A stretch of DNA of 40,091 nucleotides. Origin: Gemmatimonadota bacterium. Lineage in GTDB: Bacteria > Latescibacterota > UBA2968 > UBA8231. The notes below the pieces were generated by a model, which searched no databases, was not told the origin of the DNA, and was given only the letters and a program-made list of their open reading frames with translations. This document shows, piece after piece, positions 32,666 to 39,471 of this stretch. The position numbers and the translations under genes were made by a program. Location: positions 1 through 40,091 of the forward strand of contig JABHDC010000171.1 of the NCBI GenBank assembly GCA_018673255.1, in the 5' to 3' direction. The first letter of the stretch is position 1. The number at the start of each line of letters is the position of its first letter.

Positions 32666-34531
32666 TTATGCCTCCTCGCCGTACAAGTGCAGGGTCTCGT
32701 ACCAGCTCTCAAGTTGCACCACCCGCGCGGCCGGTTCAGTGGCCATGAGCAGTGGGCGGCCACGACCGTCGAGCACGACACCGAGCGTGCCACCATGGAT
32801 GGTGGCCGAGTGAGCTTGTCCTGGACCAGATCCCACATCGACATCGCGAATGGGGGTGAGCGTCAATTCCGCCGTTGCATCATCGGGTAGGGGGATGACC
32901 GTCAGATCTCCCGTCTTCAACTCGCCCGCGACTGCGCCACCAGCAAGCTCGGCGGAGCGCAACTCGTATGTGGCACAGACCTCGCCAGACTTCAGGCCTC
33001 CCTTGCCGCGGTAGACGGGGGCGACGCAGGTGCCCAGATGCACGAGGCAATCCCGTTCGAATACGTCTGTTGCCGCCGTCTCATTCACGGAGGCCAGCAC
33101 GCCCAGGTGAGGCATCATGAAGATGCTGTCCACGGCCAGACGCGTGATGCCTTCGGGCTGGTATGCGTCGATCATGACCCCCGCAGTCTGTGAACGCCGC
33201 GGCGCATGGGAGAGCACGCCCCCGGAGCCGACGAGCAGGTCCAGGGCCATCATGTCGATGAGGGACTCACCACTGGCGGTCTGGTCGAACACATCGGACA
33301 GGTTCCGCTCCGCCTGCACACCCTTCAGGCCGACGGCCAGTTCACGATGCTGGATATAGGCCAGGCGCAGGGCCTCACGCGCGACGCCGTGTTCGATCTG
33401 CAACTCCTGCAATGTCTGCGGGATCGTGGTGGGGCGGATCATCTTGTTCTTGATGCGGTCTCGCAGGTCCGCTTCATCCATCTCGAAGGGGATCCACCGC
33501 ATGACATTCTCGATGCCAGCCTCGGAAAGGACATTCGAGATACTGTAAGACATGCCGAGGTTGGCACTCACCGTTCGGTTAAATACGGGTTCACCGTCGG
33601 CACTGAACACCGAGAATACATCTGTTGTGGCACCACCGATGTCGACACCCAGGACATTGATGCCCCGCTGCCGCGCGATGGTCTGCATGATCTGGCCTAC
33701 CGCTGCAGGTGTGGGCAGAATCGGCGCCCCGGTCCAGCCCATGAGCTTTCGGTAGCCGGGCGCCTGGGCCATCACATGTTCGAGAAACAGGTCGTGGATG
33801 ACATGCCGGGCGGGACCCAGGTTCTCCTGTTCGAGTACAGGCCGCAGATTTTCGGTCTGCGTGAGGGCTGTCTTGCCGCCGAGGGTATCCTCGATCTTGT
33901 CGCTGGCGTCCTTGTTGCCTGCGTAGATGACAGGAAGCTGGAAGCCGGAACCAAAGCGGGGACGTGGATCGGCGGCGGCAATGAATTCGGCCAACTCGAC
34001 CACATGCGAAATCGTGCCACCATCGGTGCCGCCTGAGAGCAGCACCATGTCAGGCCGAAGCTGCCGGATGCGTTCGATCTTCTGATGCGGCAGACGACCG
34101 TCGTTGGCGGCCAGCACATCCATGACGATGGCGCCCGCCCCCAACGCGCAACGCTGGGCGCTCTCTCCGGTCATCGACTGCACGACACCGGCCACCATCA
34201 TCTGCAGGCCACCACCGGCGGAACTGGTGGAGATGTAGATGTCGACGCCCTCGGAACCATTGCTGGGCGTGATGATGCGTTCGCCATCAAGAATCCGTCG
34301 GCCGGAGAGTTCCTCCACCTCTTGAATGGCATTGAGAACGCCGCGGGTCACGTCTTCGAAGGGGGCCTCGACCGTGGTCGGGGCTTCGCCGCGATAGGTC
34401 TGGCGATAGACATCGCCCTGTCGCTCGATGAGGATCGCTTTCGTCGTCGTGGAGCCACAGTCGGTGGCGATGACGACATCGATCTTGTCGGGCGGCGAGG
34501 TGGTAGCTGCTTCGGGTGTGTTTTCAGTCAT
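32666..34531 (-). CDS. MutL-like (glutamate mutase L family) actin-fold ATPase
   Basis: A 621-residue protein of the ASKHA fold. The phosphate-1 motif is D24-C-G-S-T-T-T-K, phosphate-2 is V-D297-I-G-G-A-T-T-D, and a late adenosine-type motif V-G-S-G-G-V-L-S-H lies near residue 435. These match the family first named for its gene between the subunits of B12-dependent glutamate mutase (MutL/GlmL). No mutase S or E subunit, B12 gene or reactivase partner occurs in the window. It overlaps the preceding 109-residue gene by eight bases and precedes the barrel-sandwich gene by three, so it is an orphan with a new set of partners. ATP binding is likely. Its target is unknown. Confidence 0.88.
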   Translation of the reverse strand: MTENTPEAATTSPPDKIDVVIATDCGSTTTKAILIERQGDVYRQTYRGEAPTTVEAPFEDVTRGVLNAIQEVEELSGRRILDGERIITPSNGSEGVDIYISTSSAGGGLQMMVAGVVQSMTGESAQRCALGAGAIVMDVLAANDGRLPHQKIERIRQLRPDMVLLSGGTDGGTISHVVELAEFIAAADPRPRFGSGFQLPVIYAGNKDASDKIEDTLGGKTALTQTENLRPVLEQENLGPARHVIHDLFLEHVMAQAPGYRKLMGWTGAPILPTPAAVGQIMQTIARQRGINVLGVDIGGATTDVFSVFSADGEPVFNRTVSANLGMSYSISNVLSEAGIENVMRWIPFEMDEADLRDRIKNKMIRPTTIPQTLQELQIEHGVAREALRLAYIQHRELAVGLKGVQAERNLSDVFDQTASGESLIDMMALDLLVGSGGVLSHAPRRSQTAGVMIDAYQPEGITRLAVDSIFMMPHLGVLASVNETAATDVFERDCLVHLGTCVAPVYRGKGGLKSGEVCATYELRSAELAGGAVAGELKTGDLTVIPLPDDATAELTLTPIRDVDVGSGPGQAHSATIHGGTLGVVLDGRGRPLLMATEPAARVVQLESWYETLHLYGEEA

Positions 34532-34853
34532 CCCGTGCGTTTTCTAACTCGAGGATGGTGTCGCAGATGAAATCGACGGAACGCCGCCTCTCGAGTAGAT
34601 GAATGAAGCGGTCAACGTCGGCTGGTTTGAAAATAAGGCTCAGCAGAGGAGCGAGAAAGGCGAGTGCTTGAGAACCGATGAAGTTCAGCGGTCGACTGGA
34701 CTCCAAGGTCATCAGAGCGACAGTGCTCATGCGTCGCCGGACGACGAACTGGGCCAGCTTGTGGACGAGTTCCCGCTCACCCTCATTCCAGGTGACATCG
34801 GACTCGTCCTCGATTGCGAAGGCGTGGTCCCACTTGTCTCGCCACGTGCTCAT
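34524..34853 (-). CDS. Small hypothetical protein upstream of the MutL-like gene
   Basis: A 109-residue protein starting at ATG 34853 in an ATGA overlap with the preceding gene and ending inside the MutL-like start. It is rich in helix-forming charged residues, with one hydrophobic stretch (residues about 58-74, F-I-G-S-Q-A-L-A-F-L-A-P-L-L-S-L). It could be peripheral or membrane-associated. No family is recognised. Its coupling to both neighbours indicates a subunit or chaperone of the same system. Confidence 0.72.
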   Translation of the reverse strand: MSTWRDKWDHAFAIEDESDVTWNEGERELVHKLAQFVVRRRMSTVALMTLESSRPLNFIGSQALAFLAPLLSLIFKPADVDRFIHLLERRRSVDFICDTILELENARDD

Positions 34854-35320
34854 CGCTGCGTTTGTGCAGCCTGGTGCCAGTGGTCGACGACGATGGCCAC
34901 CTGACCACCATTGTCGGCGTATCTGAGAAACAGGCCGCGGAAGCCATCCAGGCGTGAGGGCTGCCGGAAGGGGCTGAGAAACAACCCGTCACGGTGCACA
35001 TCGATCCTCAGGACCTGTTGCCAGGTGAGTCGTCGCGTGTTCCACAGGTGTGTGGCGGCCACGCCATCCTGACTGAGGAGAAAGTTCGTTGGCAACAGAT
35101 ATCGGCTCGTAGCAGCAAGCAGGAGCAGGGCGGAGATGATGCCGTAGAGCATCTGCTCAAAACTCCACGCGGCAACGATGGCCACGATAAAGATGACCGC
35201 CAGCAGACTCGTGGACTTCAAGGGGGATTCCTGATGCCACGGATGCGCCCGCCATTGCAGGGGCTCAGGGGCCCCCAGGGGTGTGGGTTCGGTGGCGGCG
35301 GGCGGGGCAGATTCGGTCAT
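34850..35320 (-). CDS. Small membrane protein with PH-like C-terminal half
   Basis: A 156-residue protein. Two adjacent hydrophobic helices (residues about 38-52 and 56-74) form a hairpin, followed by a beta-rich stretch (L-S-Q-D-G-V-A-A-T-H-L-W-N-T-R-R-L-T-W-Q-Q-V) reminiscent of bacterial PH-like (bPH2/YdbT) domains. It overlaps the CRP-family stop (ATGA) and the next gene's start (ATGA). A role as membrane anchor or scaffold for the MutL-like system is inferred from position. Confidence 0.72.
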   Translation of the reverse strand: MTESAPPAATEPTPLGAPEPLQWRAHPWHQESPLKSTSLLAVIFIVAIVAAWSFEQMLYGIISALLLLAATSRYLLPTNFLLSQDGVAATHLWNTRRLTWQQVLRIDVHRDGLFLSPFRQPSRLDGFRGLFLRYADNGGQVAIVVDHWHQAAQTQR

Positions 35321-35994
35321 TCGCCGCCGCCGCCATCTTCCGGCGAGACGACGATGATGTCACGACCGCGCGTGACGATATACCCCTGTTGCTCGAGCTG
35401 CTTGAGCTCTCTGGTCACGGTTTCTCGTGTGGTGCCCGCCATATTGGCCAACTGCTGGTGTGTCGGTCGTCCGGTAATCAGCACACCGCCGTTGGTCGGC
35501 TCCCCCTGATCGGCAGCCAGGCGCAGGATGGTCTTGGCGACGCGATGGTGGACGTCGAGCAGGGCCAGACCCTCGACCTGGTCGTCGGTTCGTCGCAGCC
35601 GCTGCGCCAGTTCCTCCAGCAGGGAGACGGCGATCTGCGGAATCCTGGTCATGAGCGCCCGGAAGTTGGCGCGCTGCAGCATGACCAGTTCCGTGGGCGC
35701 CATGGCCGTCACATTCGCCGAGCGTGGCTGGTCGTCGAGTAGAGACAACTCGCCAAAGACTTCGCCCTCGCCCAGCAGAGACAGGATGAACTCCTTCCCG
35801 TCTTCATGGATGAGGCTGACCTTGACCTGACCACTACGGATGATGAAAAGCGAATCACCCGGTTCCTCGGCCATGATGATGAACTGGCCCTTGTCGAAGG
35901 AGCGCGTGACGGTCAGTTCGGCCAGCGCCTCGAGTTCAGCCTCTCCGAGGCAGTCGAAGAGCGGTACCTGGCGTAGAAACTGGGAGAGAGACAT
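35317..35994 (-). CDS. CRP/FNR-family transcriptional regulator
   Basis: A 225-residue protein. The N-terminal cNMP-binding-type domain spans residues about 10-125 (G-E-V-F-G-E-L-S-L-L-D-D-Q-P-R-S-A-N-V). A long dimer helix follows, then a winged helix-turn-helix near residues 172-200 (T-H-Q-Q-L-A-N-M-A-G-T-T-R-E-T-V-T-R-E-L). The phosphate-binding cassette (G-E-L-S and R-S-A) resembles cAMP-binding members, and no FNR cysteine set is present. It is first in the overlapping operon with the membrane set, which it may control. Confidence 0.9.
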   Translation of the reverse strand: MSLSQFLRQVPLFDCLGEAELEALAELTVTRSFDKGQFIIMAEEPGDSLFIIRSGQVKVSLIHEDGKEFILSLLGEGEVFGELSLLDDQPRSANVTAMAPTELVMLQRANFRALMTRIPQIAVSLLEELAQRLRRTDDQVEGLALLDVHHRVAKTILRLAADQGEPTNGGVLITGRPTHQQLANMAGTTRETVTRELKQLEQQGYIVTRGRDIIVVSPEDGGGGE

Positions 35995-36035
35995 GGGCTG
36001 GCTCAGAAGGTTTGGACGAGAGGCTCGCGATCAAA

Positions 36036-36065
36036 TATATAGGGCGCAGCTCGCCGACGGGTCAA
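36036..36065 (-). promoter_or_regulatory. Putative sigma70-type promoter of the CRP-led operon
   Basis: Reading the minus strand, TTGACC (36065-36060) is followed after 18 bases by TATATA (36041-36036), close to the -35 and -10 consensus. The -35 overlaps the stop codon of the metallophosphoesterase gene. It is the most AT-rich patch in the area and lies about 40 bases before the CRP ATG. It is a sequence match only. Confidence 0.42.
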
Positions 36066-36961
36066 TTCCTGAGGATTCGCTGCAGGCGGGGCAGCAGAAC
36101 CGTCGTGTCTCGGTCGATTACCTCGCCTGCGAAAGCCTGGTTCTGCTCGAGTGTCGAGCGTGCCTCTGAGTCGGCGAGCAGATCGGGACAATTCAGGACG
36201 TGAAAGCGGCTCTCCATGAAACCGTCATCATCGACAGTGATCTCACGGAAGCCGAGGGGGTAGCCGATCAGACAGGCTGTGTCCACGATGAGGACATCCC
36301 GCCAGAGGCGGATCCGGTTGATATGCTGATGACCTGAAAATGTCGCCACGACACTGGGACATTCGATGAGTGTCTGTCGCAGGCGCTGTGCATCACCGAC
36401 GCAGCCAGCGTCGTAGTCCCGGCCGGCCCGCACGTAACCCGGCAGGACCCACTCGTGCAGGATGAGCAGCAGGCCGATCCGTCGCGCCCGGGCATCGGCA
36501 TCGGCCTGGCGCAAGGCAGCATTCAGCTCATCCGTCCAATTTCCGTCCAGGCCGCCCGAATGGTAGATGTTGGCCAGGGCAAGCCGTAGGCCCGGTGCAA
36601 CATCGACCACATCCAGGATCCGTGGCATGGGAAAGGCCTCGAACAGCGGCTCGAATGAACTCGTCTGCGCGTCGCAATCATGGTTTCCGGGCACATAGTG
36701 CACGGGGGCGCTGAAGCCCGCATACGCCTGGGCGACGTCTGCAATCGAGCGTTCGTAGTCCGGTGTGGACAGGTCAAAGGAACCCCCACCGCAGACCAGA
36801 TCGCCACCGTGAATGACAAATTCGGGTTGCAACGCGTTGATAGCGGGCACGGTGGCCTGCAGCACTTCGGCGGATCGGGTGAGCATCTTCGGTGCCCCCC
36901 AATCCTTCTCTGCCGTCGGGTGGTAGTGCGTGTCGGTGACGACGACGAATCGCGAAGCCAT
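36062..36961 (-). CDS. Calcineurin-like metallophosphoesterase
   Basis: A 299-residue protein with all five blocks of the family in order: D10-x-H12 (V-V-T-D-T-H-Y-H), G-G-D-L, G-N-H-D, a His in L-I-L-H-E-W and G-H-Q-H. It is cytosolic by lack of a signal peptide. Substrates in this family range from nucleotides and phospholipids to Ser/Thr phosphate, and none is indicated. It lies 43 bases after the senB-like gene and 67 bases before the CRP-family gene, all on one strand. Confidence 0.88.
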   Translation of the reverse strand: MASRFVVVTDTHYHPTAEKDWGAPKMLTRSAEVLQATVPAINALQPEFVIHGGDLVCGGGSFDLSTPDYERSIADVAQAYAGFSAPVHYVPGNHDCDAQTSSFEPLFEAFPMPRILDVVDVAPGLRLALANIYHSGGLDGNWTDELNAALRQADADARARRIGLLLILHEWVLPGYVRAGRDYDAGCVGDAQRLRQTLIECPSVVATFSGHQHINRIRLWRDVLIVDTACLIGYPLGFREITVDDDGFMESRFHVLNCPDLLADSEARSTLEQNQAFAGEVIDRDTTVLLPRLQRILRN

Positions 36962-37004
36962 TCCAGGTCTCAGTCTTTCGGTAGATGGTTGCGCAGCAGG
37001 CGCA

Positions 37005-37952
37005 TCAGATCGTCTCGATCAATTCATGCAGCGACTGTCGCTCCGTTGCCGGATCAACCATGTGGGCCCGCTGCACCACACGTCGCTGCAGATCCTGGTG
37101 ATGGGCACTATCCGTCTCCAGCCTCGCCAGTTGCTCGGCCAGCCCCTGGGTATCACCCACTTCGAAGTACCCTGGATAGTCGGCGCCAAGCAAGCCGATG
37201 GAGCCGGAGATCCGCGATGAGATCACCGGGATGCCGCACGCGATGGCCTCGGAGACCACATTGGCCCCCCCTTCCATGATCGATGTGAGGATGAGGGCCC
37301 GAGCGCGCGCCAGCAGTCGTATGGCTCGCCATCGAGGCAACTCGCCGAGCCATCGATAGTGCGGATTTTGCTCGGTCTCACGTTGTGCACGACGGGACAT
37401 GCCCGGATCCAGGGCACCCCCGGCATGACTCACCAGCAGCTTCGACGTGGCGGGCAGCAGATGGGTAGCCTCCGCCGTCCGGAATGGGTCCTTCACCTCC
37501 CGCAGGTGCCCGAGGACGCAGACTTCGAAGGCCCGCTGAAGAGGGGAGAAGTCGCCCTGTGGCGGTTTCACAGACTGTACGATGATGTGCACGGCCCGCC
37601 GATACCGTTGTGGCAGTTGCTGGAGTCCCGCCTCCTGCAGAATGATGAATCGGTCCGCCCATTCCAGAGAAGCTTGAGCACCGGTATCGGTGTGGATGTC
37701 CTTGTAGAGGTCGGTACCGGTCAGTGCCAGCACCAGAGGGGCATCGCCGCGTTGCTGGCGCCAGGTGGCAATCGCTGAATGGGATCGTCGTGCATGGAGA
37801 GCGATCAGCAGGTCGGGGCGTTGGCGTTCGAAGTCGGTCGATACGTCAACTCGGTGTCCGAGTTGACGTAGGAGGCGAGCCCATCGCATGGCGGTGACAC
37901 GATTGCCACTTCGCGAACCGACGACGGCCGGCGTGACGATGAGGATGCGCAA
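37005..37952 (-). CDS. senB: SenB-like selenosugar synthase (TIGR04348 glycosyltransferase family)
   Basis: A 315-residue GT4-like protein. The N-terminus (I-L-I-V-T-P-A-V-V-G-S-R-S-G-N-R-V-T-A-M-R-W-A) matches the characteristic TIGR04348/SenB signature, and the donor-site stretch S-I-M-E-G-G-A-N-V-V-S-E-A-I-A-C-G lies near residue 220. SenB joins selenophosphate to a UDP-sugar (UDP-GlcNAc in the characterised case) to give a selenosugar for selenoneine synthesis. The start is TTG 37952 with GAGG ten bases upstream, and it follows senA by 12 bases. The senA-like gene and nearby selD make this assignment strong. Confidence 0.87.
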   Translation of the reverse strand: MRILIVTPAVVGSRSGNRVTAMRWARLLRQLGHRVDVSTDFERQRPDLLIALHARRSHSAIATWRQQRGDAPLVLALTGTDLYKDIHTDTGAQASLEWADRFIILQEAGLQQLPQRYRRAVHIIVQSVKPPQGDFSPLQRAFEVCVLGHLREVKDPFRTAEATHLLPATSKLLVSHAGGALDPGMSRRAQRETEQNPHYRWLGELPRWRAIRLLARARALILTSIMEGGANVVSEAIACGIPVISSRISGSIGLLGADYPGYFEVGDTQGLAEQLARLETDSAHHQDLQRRVVQRAHMVDPATERQSLHELIETI

Positions 37953-37964
37953 ACTGTCTACACC

Positions 37965-39287
37965 TCAGATGGCGCAGGTCCGGAAACCTGTGAGGATGTC
38001 GCGCCGATCCGGTGTCATGAAGTTCCGATACTGCGTCCGGATCAGCCGAGATCTCGTGGTCCAGCACCCACCTCGCATGACCTTGCGTGTGTGGAACCAG
38101 GGCTCGGAATAGTCTTTGTAGGGGTCGACTTCAAAGCCAGGGTAGGGACCGAAATCCGTCGACGTCCACTCCCACACATTGCCGATCATCTGCCGGCAAC
38201 CCCAGGGACTGTCGCCGGCGGGCAGGGCACCCACATCGACGGTTCCCATGGTGTGCCAATCCAGATTTGCCACGCGGGGCCCGGGGGAATCTTCGCCCCA
38301 GGGGTAAGGCCGTTTGTTCGTCGACAGACCACCATCCTGTGTGGGCTCGACTGCTGCGGCGGTCTCCCATTCGGCCTCGGTGGGCAGGCGTCGTCCCGCC
38401 CAGCGGCAATAGGCGTCGGCCTCGAACCAGTTGATGTGAATGATGGGCCGATGCGGTTCCAGATCGTACCAGGCATCGAAGTGCCGCCGCTGCCAGGTGT
38501 CGCCATTGCGACGCCAGTGCAGGGGGTGCTCTGCCTCCTGAGACTGCCGCCACTGCCAGCCTTCGGGCGCCCAGTGCGATGAATTCTTGTATCCACCCGC
38601 GTCCACGAACTCGGCAAACTGCGCTTGCGTGACGGCGGCCCGGGCCATGCGGAAGGGTGCAATCTCGACCGGATGCGCCCACTTCTCATTGTCGAAGGCG
38701 AAGGGCGCGTCCCGTGACGAGCCCAGTTGCAAGATCCCACCGGGGATCTCCACATCGCCGGGAAGATCACCACCCCCTTCGACGTCATCTGGATCGATAT
38801 CGATCCCGAGATCCGGGGCCGGCCAGCCATGGGTCTGTCGTGTATAGGTCAGTGCCTCGGTATGCATATCCTCGTGCAGGGTGCTGTAAAGCGAGTGGAA
38901 GACGATGTCGTCGGTGGGATTGCTCCGCAGCAGGGCGAGATTTCGTTGCAGGACGGTATCGACAAAGGTGAGGGTATCGGCCCGCGACGGGAGTGGCAGG
39001 TCCCATCTCGTGTCGTGGTCGATTTCCATCGAGTCGTACAGCACGTCCTCGTCTTCGCGTACCCGATCCTGACCGCCAGCTGTACGCAGTACCCACTGGG
39101 ATTGGAACCAGGCGTGATGGCCAATCTCCCAGCGGCCTGGATTTACGCAATCGAGCTTGGGACCCAATAAGTCGCTATCGGACAGATCTCGCATCAGGTC
39201 GAGTGAACGAGCCCGGGCATCAGCCACGTGACCAGCAAGTTCGTCGAGGGTCATCATGGTCAGGATACGGTGATTGGGCACGGCCAT
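37965..39287 (-). CDS. senA: SenA-like selenoneine synthase (EgtB/DinB plus FGE-sulfatase family)
   Basis: A 440-residue protein. Residues about 5-150 form the DinB-like domain with the non-heme iron triad: His57 in E-I-G-H-H-A-W-F, and His138/His142 in L-H-E-D-M-H-T-E-A. The C-terminal half is the formylglycine-generating-enzyme-type domain (G-x-W-E-W-T-S, G-G-C-W-T-T-R). This is the EgtB/SenA architecture: it joins hercynine with an S or Se donor. The adjacent senB-like and selD genes favour selenoneine synthase over ergothioneine synthase. ATG 39287 is used with GAAGAG upstream. A GTG at 39296 is also possible. Confidence 0.86.
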   Translation of the reverse strand: MAVPNHRILTMMTLDELAGHVADARARSLDLMRDLSDSDLLGPKLDCVNPGRWEIGHHAWFQSQWVLRTAGGQDRVREDEDVLYDSMEIDHDTRWDLPLPSRADTLTFVDTVLQRNLALLRSNPTDDIVFHSLYSTLHEDMHTEALTYTRQTHGWPAPDLGIDIDPDDVEGGGDLPGDVEIPGGILQLGSSRDAPFAFDNEKWAHPVEIAPFRMARAAVTQAQFAEFVDAGGYKNSSHWAPEGWQWRQSQEAEHPLHWRRNGDTWQRRHFDAWYDLEPHRPIIHINWFEADAYCRWAGRRLPTEAEWETAAAVEPTQDGGLSTNKRPYPWGEDSPGPRVANLDWHTMGTVDVGALPAGDSPWGCRQMIGNVWEWTSTDFGPYPGFEVDPYKDYSEPWFHTRKVMRGGCWTTRSRLIRTQYRNFMTPDRRDILTGFRTCAI

Positions 39288-39334
39288 TGAAGCCACTCTT
39301 CAGATCTGGAGGGGGGAGATGAATCGAGAAGAGG

Positions 39335-39363
39335 AGGATAGCGATCCTACTTGCACGTATCAA
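39335..39363 (-). promoter_or_regulatory. Putative promoter of the senA-senB transcript
   Basis: On the minus strand TTGATA (39363-39358) is followed after exactly 17 bases by TATCCT (39340-39335), near -35/-10 consensus. This would give a short leader of about 40 bases before the senA ATG. The match is by sequence only. Confidence 0.45.
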
Positions 39364-39430
39364 TACACCCGCTGTTGTGTCTGAGGCGTTGCCGAAGACC
39401 GAGACCCCGAGTAGGTTCAGCCATTCACTA

Positions 39431-39456
39431 TCCACAAAGATCCACAAAGATCCACA
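39431..39456 (+). repeat. Short direct repeat in the senA/selD divergent region
   Basis: Unit TCCACAAAGA occurs at 39431-39440 and 39441-39450, followed by a partial TCCACA at 39451-39456, about 2.6 copies. It lies 16-40 bases before the selD start and could be an operator or a slippage product. Confidence 0.6.
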
Positions 39457-39471
39457 CCGGATTGAGATCCC

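Larger units (their letters stand above)
39288..39471. promoter_or_regulatory. Divergent regulatory region between senA and selD
   Basis: About 184 bases separate the two divergent starts and contain the senA promoter candidate and the TCCACAAAGA direct repeat. I found no convincing promoter for selD and only a weak Shine-Dalgarno sequence before its ATG. No small gene is supported. Confidence 0.6.
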
